A DNA stretch of 64,000 nucleotides, taken from positions 1 through 64,000 of the forward strand of contig NZ_VLOG01000039.1 of assembly GCF_007655305.1 (NCBI RefSeq). Reading direction: 5' to 3'. The DNA is from Algoriphagus algorifonticola (GTDB lineage: Bacteria > Bacteroidota > Bacteroidia > Cytophagales > Cyclobacteriaceae). Below are positions 1 through 7,500 of this stretch, one piece after another. Numbering within the stretch: the first letter of the stretch is position 1; each line of letters starts with the position of its first letter. The notes below the pieces were generated by a model, which was not told the origin of the DNA, ran no database searches, and worked only from the letters and a program-made list of their open reading frames with translations. The position numbers and the translations under genes were made by a program.

Positions 1-2
1 AA

Positions 3-1405
3 CCCGAATTATGCATTAGAGTAATTAAAGGGGTTGTTCAGAGTTGAGATTTGGGAGAAAATTCCGTCCATCCACCGCCTTCGTTTAGTGGGCAAAGAGA
101 TCTTGAGGACCTTTTTGTTAGCGTGAGAAGCTGTCCATGCTCCTAATGCAAAGCAATAGGATCTGAGGGTTCCCAAGGTTGCCCGATTATGATGATTGAG
201 AGCAAAATGACGGAATAGACTCATTAGGTTGTAGGCAACCATGATGAATCTGAAGGAGGCTTCGGTTGCCCAGAAGTCCTGTAGGCAGAAGTTTTCCAGA
301 CCAAAGTCATACTTGAGTTCCTTGATTCTGTTTTCACAGTCTGCTCTGTTGTTGTACATGTTCCATATTTGATCCAGAGGAAGATCCATGTTGGTCACAT
401 AGCAGCTGTAGCGATAGCCTGGCTCATCCTCAAAGAGCATCTTGCCTGAGGCATTTGGCCTGATGTCGATTTGCTTTTTGACCAGGATATACCTTCTGGG
501 TTTTCCGTTTTCGTGGCTAAACTTCATTTCGCTTAGTTCAATCCCTTTAGCCAATCTGATCCAGTCTTTGATGGCCCAGACTTCGCTTTTCACGTTGGGA
601 TACATTCTCACGGCCATGATGTAGTTCAGCTGTTGCTCTTCCAGATACGACATCAGTTCTTCGGTGTAAAATCCGCTGTCTGCCCGCACCAGACCTATTT
701 TCTGGTCTTTGAGTACCTGATTGAAAGTCTCCTCCATGAACTCCTTGCAGCTGCTGCTGGCAGCGGTATCTCCCGGACGCAGCCAAGCATTGGCTACCAT
801 ACGCGTCTGTTCCACAAAAGCCATCAGCGGATGATGAGAATTCCGGCCCCGTTTGTTGGGATTGTATCCTTTGGCACTGCCCTGCTGATCCCCATAGCGA
901 GTGATGACAGTACTGTCAAAATCTACGGTGAGGCTTCCGATATTTAGCTGGTCAAAAAACCAATGCTGCAGTTCAGGAAAAATCTCTGTGTTCAGTGACT
1001 GGGAAAACTTGCCAAAAAAACGACTGTAGGTACTCTGAGAAGGCATGGTGTCCCAGCCGAATATAGAGTGGAGAACCTGATCATATCGTAGCCAATCACA
1101 ATGAATGTAGCGGCTTGCCCCCGTCCAGATGCCCAGCCAGAAGCTCTCCACGATCTGCTTGGGATCATATCCCCGGTTAGATCCCGGTTGGGGAAGGTTA
1201 AGCGTTTCCAACTTTTCCCGGATCCTTACCTGATCAATAAATCGTTTCATTAAACTCATCCCTCCAAATGGGGTAACTGGCTTGGAGGAATATTCAATTG
1301 GAAGGTTAACCATTTTGGTGCTACTATTCATACTTCAAAAACAGCTTGTCCAACAAAATTTAACCACTTTTGGACTCAAATCGAAATCCTATTGCATAAT
1401 CAAGG
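3..1405 (-). mobile_element. IS1380-family insertion sequence with imperfect terminal inverted repeats
   Basis: A single transposase gene is flanked by imperfect inverted repeats. The left end (about 3-21) and the reverse complement of the right end (about 1387-1405) share the core ATTATGCA and most flanking bases, both beginning CC. The transposase stop codon lies inside the left repeat. The five bases after the right end are TTCAA, and the two bases visible before the left end are AA, which would fit a 5-base target duplication. Only two of those five bases are inside the window, so this remains inference. The element looks intact and possibly active. Confidence 0.8.
9..1331 (-). CDS. IS1380-family DDE transposase
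   Basis: The 440-residue protein is a full-length DDE transposase. Its RNase H-like fold supplies Asp137 or Asp139 (in VDFDST), Asp218 (in RADSG) and Glu333. The last lies in a clear Y-(2)-R-(3)-E-(6)-K signature, Tyr326-Arg329-Glu333-Lys340, shared by the IS4/IS1380 group. A long insertion between the second Asp and the Glu also fits IS1380. It catalyses cut-and-paste movement of its own element. The gene is the only one between the two terminal repeats, and no frameshift or stop interrupts it. Family assignment is firm; activity is not shown. Confidence 0.92.
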   Translation of the reverse strand: MNSSTKMVNLPIEYSSKPVTPFGGMSLMKRFIDQVRIREKLETLNLPQPGSNRGYDPKQIVESFWLGIWTGASRYIHCDWLRYDQVLHSIFGWDTMPSQSTYSRFFGKFSQSLNTEIFPELQHWFFDQLNIGSLTVDFDSTVITRYGDQQGSAKGYNPNKRGRNSHHPLMAFVEQTRMVANAWLRPGDTAASSSCKEFMEETFNQVLKDQKIGLVRADSGFYTEELMSYLEEQQLNYIMAVRMYPNVKSEVWAIKDWIRLAKGIELSEMKFSHENGKPRRYILVKKQIDIRPNASGKMLFEDEPGYRYSCYVTNMDLPLDQIWNMYNNRADCENRIKELKYDFGLENFCLQDFWATEASFRFIMVAYNLMSLFRHFALNHHNRATLGTLRSYCFALGAWTASHANKKVLKISLPTKRRRWMDGIFSQISTLNNPFNYSNA

Positions 1406-1512
1406 TTCAATACCTGTGCGCCCCCCTTCTAGTTGTAGAAAATATAGTTTGGGCTAAGCGTAGATTGCATCTACGCTTTCATATCCTTCGGAATTTGTAA
1501 TTCCCATTTCCC

Positions 1513-1812
1513 ACAAGTTCAACCCCTACAGGGTTGCTAAAACCAATAAGGACCATCCATTGCCACCCCCGGTTCCACCGGGGGCTATTCAAAAGTTTGA
1601 TCCTTACAGGATCGTTTATCTTTGGCATGGAAAACAAGTATTTTAGGATCGTGATTTACTTGTGATTCCCTTTCCATAATTTAACTATCAAATGACCACG
1701 AAGTGGTCAAACCTTGAATAGCCGCGGGTTGTTGGGTGAGCTTGCGAACCCCAACCCGTGGATAAAACGATCCACCGCCAATGGTTTTCACGACCCCAAA
1801 GGGGTCGAACTA
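1513..1812. repeat. REP-like palindrome cluster upstream of the Y1 transposase
   Basis: The gap 1408-1894 has no gene. It holds several short GC-rich palindromes in an AT-rich background: a CCCCCGGTTCCACCGGGGG type at 1566-1584, an AACCCCTACAGGGTT type at about 1520-1535, GATCCTTACAGGATC at about 1599-1613, GACCACGAAGTGGTC at about 1694-1708, a CGCGGGTT/AACCCGTGG pair at about 1723-1761, and CGACCCCAAAGGGGTCG at about 1791-1807. The same types recur at 2362-2632 and 8802-9930. They flank an IS200-like transposase, as REP sequences do around RAYT genes. Confidence 0.75.
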
Positions 1813-1894
1813 ATTTCCACTTCATTTCTTCCTTGCCATTTTTGAATTAATTCACGATTTTCAAATCATCTTTTTCAATCAAAATCAATACGTT

Positions 1895-2341
1895 ATGGCC
1901 ACACATACCCAACTTTTGTATCACCTTGTTTTCTCCACCAAACACCGTGAACCCACCATCGTCCCTGATCAAAAGAAGCGCCTATTTGCCTACATCCACC
2001 AGCTTCTGACCAATAAAAACTGCCATCTATACCGAATTAATGGGGTGGAAGATCATCTACACATTTTGACTCATGTCCATCCTACAATATCTGTTTCTTC
2101 TTTGATTAAAGACATTAAATTGGCAGCAAATGATTTTATAAAAAAGGAAACAATTTTTCCAAAATTTAAAGGTTGGCAGGATGGTTATGGTGCCTTTTCA
2201 GAATCGATTAAAGAAAAAGACCGGTTGATCAAATACATCAAAAATCAAGAAGCGCATCATCGGAATTTCTCGTTTAAGGATGAGTACTTGGCGCTTTTGA
2301 AAGAACACGAAATTGAATTTGATGAGAAATATCTTTTGTAG
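1895..2341 (+). CDS. IS200/RAYT-like Y1 transposase
   Basis: This 148-residue protein has the Y1 HUH single-strand transposase fold. The metal-binding HUH motif is His-Leu-His at residues 54-56 (in EDHLHIL), and the catalytic tyrosine is probably Tyr114 in LIKYIKNQEAHH. Length is normal for TnpA of IS200 or small RAYT proteins. No TnpB partner is next to it, and REP-like palindromes of shared families lie on both sides. That arrangement suggests a REP-associated transposase that cuts or copies palindromes as single strands. A plain IS200 element is the alternative; I could not identify unique left and right hairpin ends. Confidence 0.85.
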   Translation: MATHTQLLYHLVFSTKHREPTIVPDQKKRLFAYIHQLLTNKNCHLYRINGVEDHLHILTHVHPTISVSSLIKDIKLAANDFIKKETIFPKFKGWQDGYGAFSESIKEKDRLIKYIKNQEAHHRNFSFKDEYLALLKEHEIEFDEKYLL

Positions 2342-2361
2342 TTTTAACCTCGAAACCCCAG

Positions 2362-2632
2362 AAGTTCAACCCGCTTCGGGGTTGTCTCCTACCATCCTGA
2401 CTTTCATTCCCCCCGGTTCCACCGGGGGCTCCGCCACGGCGGACAAGTTATTGAAAGGTTCGACCACTCTGTGGTCATGAATTCCACAATTGATGATCAA
2501 GGAAATTTTCTGACCCCTGAAAGGGTCCAACCTCTGAATAGCCGCAGGTGAAACCCGTGGTAATAAAAATCAATTTGTGATGGTTTTTCCGACCCTGTCT
2601 GCGTCAAGCAGGCCCGAAGTGGGTCGAACTAA
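2362..2632. repeat. REP-like palindrome cluster downstream of the Y1 transposase
   Basis: The same palindrome types as upstream recur here: an AACCC/GGGTT type at about 2368-2385, a CCCCGGTTCCACCGGGG type at 2411-2427, GACCACTCTGTGGTC at about 2462-2476, a degenerate GACCCCTGAAAGGGTC at about 2511-2526, a GCAGGTG/ACCCGTGG pair at about 2544-2561, and an interrupted GACCC/GGGTC pair at about 2591-2626. The rest of the gap up to 2811 is AT-rich and shows nothing I recognise. Confidence 0.7.
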
Positions 2633-2811
2633 AAGCTTATCGTTTATTTTCTTTTCCAAAATTTTCCATCTCCACTGGTTTGTTATGTAATTCCCTAGCC
2701 CAGATAGCTCAAAGTCACTTAGGGTATAATAATGGGTGAAAAATTCTTGAGACCTTCGGTCTTTTTAAGATTGTGATTTAGAAGCGATTTGATTTTTCTC
2801 CTCGACTTTAT

Positions 2812-3036
2812 TCAATGAAGATTGTTTAGAAGATCTTCAAACTCTTCATCAGATTCATTTCCAGGCCAAGTACCTATTATCAATTTCAGCGGATTAAGCA
2901 GTTTTCCTTCCGAAATTTGTCTTGTAATTTGTTCTTCCAGATTTTCATATTTAACTCTTTTAGGAGAAATACCTAAAAAGTCTTCCCAAGACATCTTTTC
3001 TATTTTATTATCCTGTTTTCTAGGTTTTGGTTGCAT
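2812..3036 (-). CDS. Small hypothetical protein, possible antitoxin-type
   Basis: A 74-residue charged protein. The C-terminus contains IGTWPGNESDEEFEDLL, which resembles the tail (GTWPGDE-SDEE) I associate with small Bacteroidota antitoxins that sit next to PIN-domain toxins. That link is from memory and weak. No toxin gene is adjacent: the next gene on the same strand is an XRE regulator 45 bases upstream, so the two may be co-transcribed. If it is an antitoxin, it is orphaned here. It could also be a plain hypothetical protein. Confidence 0.5.
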   Translation of the reverse strand: MQPKPRKQDNKIEKMSWEDFLGISPKRVKYENLEEQITRQISEGKLLNPLKLIIGTWPGNESDEEFEDLLNNLH

Positions 3037-3081
3037 TTTTTTTAAAACCTCCTTTCCAAATCTGAAAATATAGTTTTCCGC

Positions 3082-3480
3082 TTACCTTTCTAACAACTTC
3101 TCCAACCTTGCCATCATCTCATCCTTTTCCTTTAGCATCCGCTCGTAAAGAGCGATTTTCTCTTCGTGAAGTTTTAAAAGTTGATCGACAGGATTAAATA
3201 TTGGATTCTTATTTACAACTGAGGAGTTATCATTAAATGTACTTGAAATGACTGTAACCGCTTGTTCCTCATCAAACTTCTTAATTGCTTCCACGGGGAT
3301 TTGGAGGATTTCGCCGACCTGACGAAGTAGCTCCTCCTCAATCTCTTCTCTCTGCTCTAGAAGACTGATTTTCTTTTGGGACCATTCAGGTCCAAGTTCG
3401 AAAGCCAAGGCCTCCTGCTTGATGCCCATCATCTCCCGAAATCTTTTGATATTTCTGCCGTGGTGGATTTTTTCGCTCAT
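3082..3480 (-). CDS. XRE-family HTH transcriptional regulator with C-terminal coiled coil
   Basis: The 132-residue protein starts with an XRE-type helix-turn-helix (about residues 8-60; IKRFREMMGIKQEALAFELG then SQKKISLLEQ). A linker with NPIFNPVDQLL follows, then a charged helix at about 97-131 (LHEEKIALYERMLKEKDEMM) that should form a coiled coil for dimerisation. This arrangement is common in Bacteroidota, usually as single-copy regulators in accessory regions. It probably controls itself and perhaps the small gene at 2812-3036 downstream; no operator could be identified. Confidence 0.85.
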   Translation of the reverse strand: MSEKIHHGRNIKRFREMMGIKQEALAFELGPEWSQKKISLLEQREEIEEELLRQVGEILQIPVEAIKKFDEEQAVTVISSTFNDNSSVVNKNPIFNPVDQLLKLHEEKIALYERMLKEKDEMMARLEKLLER

Positions 3481-3599
3481 AGTCTATATCTCTTGCTTAA
3501 AAATAAGAATTTCCTTCGAAATGGATCAAACTAAATTATTCCATTGTCAAGCATGATCCAAGGAAATTTGGATTTTCTATGACAAGCATTGACTGAATA

Positions 3600-3960
3600 A
3601 ATGGATTGGGCTAAAGCCCAGGGTATATTTTATTTCCACATTTTACCTGCAGCTGAAGCTGGATGCAATTCAGTAGCAGATGGCAATTCGAATCACCGAG
3701 CCAATGAATAGGAATGGTGCTTTAGCCCATTCCAATAATTGATCTTATGATGGATGGAGGCTTTAGCCCAATTAGGAGAGCAGAAGCTGGATGCAAACCA
3801 AAGTCTCAATTTAAATTGGGTAAATAGAATTCAGGATTTTTTGATTCATAAACCTTGAATAGGAGTGGCGCTTTAGCCCATTCATAAGAGGACAAAGCAA
3901 GCTTGGATGGGCTTTAGCCTACTTCTACAGAATAATTTATCCCCTGATCCTTCTAAAGCA
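3600..3960. repeat. GGGCTTTAGCCC-type palindromic repeats before gene block 1
   Basis: The 547-base gap 3481-4027 contains no gene. It carries repeated copies of a palindrome family based on TGGGCTAAAGCCCA: a full copy at 3607-3620, and half or degenerate copies near 3719-3730, 3769-3782, 3869-3881 and 3909-3920. Two copies of AGCTGGATGCAA occur near 3657 and 3785. The last part, from about 3855, resembles the spacer at 6350-6480 in front of the second gene block, including TAGGAGTG, CCATTCATAA and a following GGGCTTTAGCC. Confidence 0.65.
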
Positions 3961-4027
3961 TCCATTTTCTGAATAGGCTATCTCAAAGACTGTCCTGAAT
4001 TTAGGCCCGAAATCAAACGCCTAAATC

Positions 4028-4663
4028 ATGTATCACTACCTCAATACATTTGAAAATGAAGGGATCTGTGAAGATCTGATGGATTGCCACATGGGCTTAT
4101 ATCGATTTTTCTGTGATTATTCGGAACTGAGCTTCTGGAAAAATGACCTTTCAGCTATTTTTGAGCAGGTCTTGCAACATAATCCAAGTTTCAAGCTTCT
4201 AAGCCCCAAATCGATAATTAACCAGGGAGGGGAATTTTTGCATTTGATTTATATCGGATTTTTTCTCTTCCAAAAAACTCAATTCCCTCCCTGTCCAAAC
4301 CCATCATGGAAAGAACTTATTCTTAAACATACTAGAAAGAGAAGCCCTTCTCTAGTTGATAGAATCCGTCATTTACCGCAGTACCTTAATCCAAAGGAGA
4401 TTGAAGATCCCTATTTAGTACTCAAGGACTTTTATTATCGACGGCAATGTTTCGATTGGGCCAGAAGGTGGAATCAACTGATTGAGGAATCGTTCAGCAG
4501 TATAACTTGTCTCGAACCTGAGGATATAGCATTGTTCCAAGCAGATTTTAGGGATTTTTATAAACTCCTAGAAGCTATCTATCTGATATATGTACGCCAT
4601 TTCTCTCCTGAAATGCCAGATGGATACGATTCCTACAATTTAAACTTTCCCGTAATGTTTTAA
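4028..4663 (+). CDS. Uncharacterised protein, family shared with 4681 and 6792 (copy A)
   Basis: I do not recognise this 211-residue protein. It is clearly related to the next gene (207 residues) and to the one at 6792-7397. All three share a central motif of the form (I/L)xDPxxxLxxFYxR...WAxRWNQ and a C-terminal motif DFxxFxKLxEAxYLIYxRH. It has no signal peptide or membrane segment and is rich in aromatic residues, which suggests a soluble helical protein. It is the first gene of a compact block of three in one direction, 17 bases from the next, and is probably an operon leader. It is the most divergent of the three paralogues. Confidence 0.75.
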   Translation: MYHYLNTFENEGICEDLMDCHMGLYRFFCDYSELSFWKNDLSAIFEQVLQHNPSFKLLSPKSIINQGGEFLHLIYIGFFLFQKTQFPPCPNPSWKELILKHTRKRSPSLVDRIRHLPQYLNPKEIEDPYLVLKDFYYRRQCFDWARRWNQLIEESFSSITCLEPEDIALFQADFRDFYKLLEAIYLIYVRHFSPEMPDGYDSYNLNFPVMF

Positions 4664-4680
4664 TTCAACTGCCAACAATC

Positions 4681-5304
4681 ATGGAAAACACCTTCAGAAC
4701 ATTTAGAAAAAAATACCGCTGTCAGTCCAAGGAGCAGGCTTTTAAGGTATTGGATGATATTTTTGGCACCATTGCAGATCTTCCCTATTGGATAGCCAAG
4801 GTTACTACCATTCAAAATTCAGTTTTTGATTCTCGATCCATCCCCCACAAATTACTTCCGGATGCAGTACACTACAACGGTCAGGTATTTTTAAAGCTCA
4901 TCAATGCAAGCATGTTTTTAATGGATTTTCCGCCGATATCGAAGGAGGAACTGAATTGGAAACACCTGATCGATGATTTAATTGAAAGCAGATATTTAAA
5001 TCAAGAAAAACCAGATGCTTTTTATCATCTTTTGGCCTATTATCCACGGCATCTTAGCCAAGGTCAAATATTAAATCCAAGTAGATTTATCCGAAAGTTT
5101 TTTAAGCGTAAAAGCCTTGAATCCTGGATTCGTCGATGGAATCATTTTCGGGAAACAGCCTTTTACAAATTTTCTATTACAGAGGGTAATGAAGGAGCGT
5201 ATTTTAAAGATTTTCAATACTTCCTCAAGCTAACAGAGGCTTCCTACCTGATATACGTTCGTCATTCTCCCACCCAAAACCCAAACAGCTATGCTTCAAT
5301 TTGA
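4681..5304 (+). CDS. Uncharacterised protein of the same paralogous family (copy B)
   Basis: This 207-residue protein aligns along its whole length with the protein at 6792-7397. Shared stretches include TFRKKYR/TFKRRFR near the N-terminus, LPYWIAK/FPYWINK near residue 34, the block ILNPSRFIRKFF...WIRRWNHFRE, and EGNEGAYFKDFQYFLKL near the C-terminus. Function is unknown. No catalytic motif stands out; conserved Trp, Arg, Tyr and acidic residues suggest a binding surface. Its last 14 bases overlap the start of the HEPN gene at 5291, a sign of translational coupling and of a joint role with that protein. Confidence 0.8.
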   Translation: MENTFRTFRKKYRCQSKEQAFKVLDDIFGTIADLPYWIAKVTTIQNSVFDSRSIPHKLLPDAVHYNGQVFLKLINASMFLMDFPPISKEELNWKHLIDDLIESRYLNQEKPDAFYHLLAYYPRHLSQGQILNPSRFIRKFFKRKSLESWIRRWNHFRETAFYKFSITEGNEGAYFKDFQYFLKLTEASYLIYVRHSPTQNPNSYASI

Positions 5305-6274
5305 GACTAATCAAGCGCCTGACGATCTATTCAACCTATTTCCAAAAAATGAAATCAACAAATACCTCTGGGAAATGCTTCAAGGTTGGATGATATTCTT
5401 AACCCAGCGGGAAAAAGATGATCTGGATATTGCAACCCGAATGTACTTTTATGAGCTTTTGAATCATTTGCTGAGTCATCTTGACCGGAACCGAGAGTTG
5501 CCCAAAGAAGCACTATCTACAAGAGAAATAGATGTACTCAGTTCGGCACTAATAGAACTTCTACATCCTTTGGCCATATACCGGAAAGAATCAGCTCAAA
5601 TCCAGCACTGGTATATTTTACTCCCACATTTAAGTCCTGACGAACATGATGAATTGGAGACTGTGATTGGGTTTTTGGGCTCTTGTCAGTCAGGGAATCA
5701 GATTCATTGCATTTCGGCTTCCTACCTTAAAAAGAATTTGGAAATAGGCAACCCCTACCTTTGGTCGGAAGTTCTCCCAAGTGAAGCATATTACCTTGCA
5801 CCGGGTTTTGAACCACTTCCTTTGTTTAAGGACAAAGAGCAACAGCAGGTATTCTCAAAAGCAGTAGAGCGACTTGAGATAGGATTAAAAAAGGCAGAGG
5901 AATTTTGGGTATTGGCACAGCAAACTGAAGGGAATATGAAACCCTTTCTTTTGCACCAAACTACCGAAATGGCCCTAAGATCCATCCTGTTTGCATGGGA
6001 AAAGCTGGACAAGAAAACCCATGAAATTCGAGTTTTGCTCCGCTTCGCCAGTAAATACAATTCAAAATTTCAAGAAGTTTTTTCAGGAGAAGATGAATTA
6101 ATCTTGAACCTGATCGACAAATGCTACACCAATACCCGGTACAAGGAGGATTTCAAGGTAGAACAGAAATACCGATTAAAATTGGAGCATAAGGTAAAGC
6201 AAATCTTAAGCTACTCAACTGATGAATTGGAAAGATTAAAGGGTTTGGCTCTTGCAAAGGGAAATTATAATTGA
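5291..6274 (+). CDS. Protein with novel N-terminal region and C-terminal HEPN domain
   Basis: The 327-residue protein has two parts. Residues about 1-70 (KYLWEMLQGWMIFLTQRE then YFYELLNH) match the small protein at 7501-7761. Residues about 188-305 look like a HEPN domain: LLHQTTEMALRSIL (220-233), THEIRVLLRF, an acidic helix with a Tyr, and TRYKEDFKV (282-290), in the order seen in Bacteroidota HEPN proteins. I see no Rx4-6H RNase motif at the usual place, so it may bind partners or nucleotides rather than cut RNA. It overlaps the preceding gene by 14 bases. HEPN proteins often belong to toxin, defence or stress systems; that role here is inference. Confidence 0.78.
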   Translation: MLQFETNQAPDDLFNLFPKNEINKYLWEMLQGWMIFLTQREKDDLDIATRMYFYELLNHLLSHLDRNRELPKEALSTREIDVLSSALIELLHPLAIYRKESAQIQHWYILLPHLSPDEHDELETVIGFLGSCQSGNQIHCISASYLKKNLEIGNPYLWSEVLPSEAYYLAPGFEPLPLFKDKEQQQVFSKAVERLEIGLKKAEEFWVLAQQTEGNMKPFLLHQTTEMALRSILFAWEKLDKKTHEIRVLLRFASKYNSKFQEVFSGEDELILNLIDKCYTNTRYKEDFKVEQKYRLKLEHKVKQILSYSTDELERLKGLALAKGNYN

Positions 6275-6279
6275 TATTG

Positions 6280-6480
6280 GGCTTATTCCCAAGGTATCTT
6301 TCATTTCCACCCCAATGGATCGGGGCAGATAGCAATTTTAGGGCATTTGCTAATTAATAGGAGTGAGCCTTTAGGCCATTCATAAAAAAGTGAATGGTGA
6401 CAATTGGCTGGGCTTTAGCCAAAATCTAAAGAATAAAATATCCCTCAATCAATCTAAATCATCGCCTTTTTGAATAGGAC
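6280..6480. repeat. Second copy of the spacer repeat before gene block 2
   Basis: The gap between blocks 1 and 2 carries degenerate GGGCTTTAGCC palindromes (6409-6420, and half-copies near 6278-6293 and 6367-6377). A stretch from about 6353 parallels that at about 3856-3985: AATAGGAGTG, a TTTAG half-site, CCATTCATAA, then GGGCTTTAGCC, a run resembling AGAATAAAATATCCC, and TGAATAGG. The order of words is kept although many bases differ, so the spacer seems to have been duplicated with the genes it precedes. Confidence 0.6.
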
Positions 6481-6529
6481 AGAAATCCTGAAATAAAGAA
6501 TTTGGTATTCAACCAAAATAAAATCTATC

Positions 6530-6808
6530 ATGAAACCAATTGTAATCCACTTCTCCAATCTTGTCGATTCTGCACTTAGTATAAATGGAGACATCCATAT
6601 TCATCATTCCGAATTCGATAGCAATATCCTCGATTTGCTTTTACGCTCTTTGGAGATCAATAGAAAGTTGATTTCGGGTTTTTGTACCGAATGGCAAAAT
6701 GAAGAAGATCTCTACACAGAAATCCAAAAACTCATCAAGCAGCAGCGTACTTTGGAACTTGATGTGGCCAACAACCTAAAATCAAAATCAGATGGAATGC
6801 AACTTTAA
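6530..6808 (+). CDS. Small hypothetical protein opening gene block 2
   Basis: A 92-residue acidic protein that I do not recognise. The N-terminus has SALSINGDIHIHHSEFD; the C-terminal half is predicted helical and charged, probably a coiled coil (LYTEIQKLIKQQRTLELDVAN). No equivalent gene appears in block 1. It overlaps the start of the following family member by 17 bases, which supports its being real and co-translated. Without homologues, I cannot say what it does. Confidence 0.6.
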   Translation: MKPIVIHFSNLVDSALSINGDIHIHHSEFDSNILDLLLRSLEINRKLISGFCTEWQNEEDLYTEIQKLIKQQRTLELDVANNLKSKSDGMQL

Positions 6809-7397
6809 AACATTTAAACGGAGATTTCGAATAAGCTCGGAAAAACAAGCTCTTCAAGAGGTAGATAACCTTTTGGAGTCCATCGCAGGTTTTCCATATT
6901 GGATAAATAAAATGAAGATTATTCAGCAACAGGTTTTTAACCATGAACCTGTCTGGGAGGATTTATTTCCTGATTGTATATTTTATCAAGGAAAGCTGAT
7001 TTTGAAATTTATCTATGCAGGGGAGCATCTCATAAACTGTAGACCGAGTCCTTCGGTTACTGCTCAATGGGATAAGATCATAAGTAACCAACCTCAAGAT
7101 ATAAAACTTAAAAATTATCCGGATTATGTGAAGTTATTGGTTGAATCTCCCAAACACCTGACTAGTGAGGAGATCCTCGATCCCTGTTCTTTTTTGAACA
7201 AATTCTATCGTAAAAGAGCGGCAATTCAATGGGCGAAACGCTGGAATCAATTTAGAGAGTATGCGACATTCACATTTTCAATTTGCGAAGGAGATGAGGG
7301 AGAATATCTCGAAGATTTTGAGTATTTCTTAAAACTAGTTGAAGCCATCTACCTCATTCATTTATCTCAAAAATATATCCCTTTGGCAAATTCATAA
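6792..7397 (+). CDS. Uncharacterised protein of the duplicated family (copy B')
   Basis: This 201-residue protein is the paralogue of the one at 4681-5304, related over the full length: MECNFKTFKRRFR matches MENTFRTFRKKYR, FPYWINKM matches LPYWIAKV, and EILDPCSFLNKFYRKR...WAKRWNQFRE and EGDEGEYLEDFEYFLKLVEA match the corresponding blocks. The two proteins have diverged strongly, so the duplication is old or both were acquired. It is probably co-expressed with the 92-residue gene before it. Function is unknown. Confidence 0.8.
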   Translation: MECNFKTFKRRFRISSEKQALQEVDNLLESIAGFPYWINKMKIIQQQVFNHEPVWEDLFPDCIFYQGKLILKFIYAGEHLINCRPSPSVTAQWDKIISNQPQDIKLKNYPDYVKLLVESPKHLTSEEILDPCSFLNKFYRKRAAIQWAKRWNQFREYATFTFSICEGDEGEYLEDFEYFLKLVEAIYLIHLSQKYIPLANS

Positions 7398-7500
7398 TTC
7401 AAAATTAACTGATAAACAGAGTAGGTGAATTTCCAAGAATATATCCAATAAGAAAAATCTTTAGAACTGGAAGTTTCCCAAAATTTAAACCCATCCAATC

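Noticed and set aside
633..947. 104-codon plus-strand frame inside the IS element
   Set aside because: Shadow of the transposase gene.
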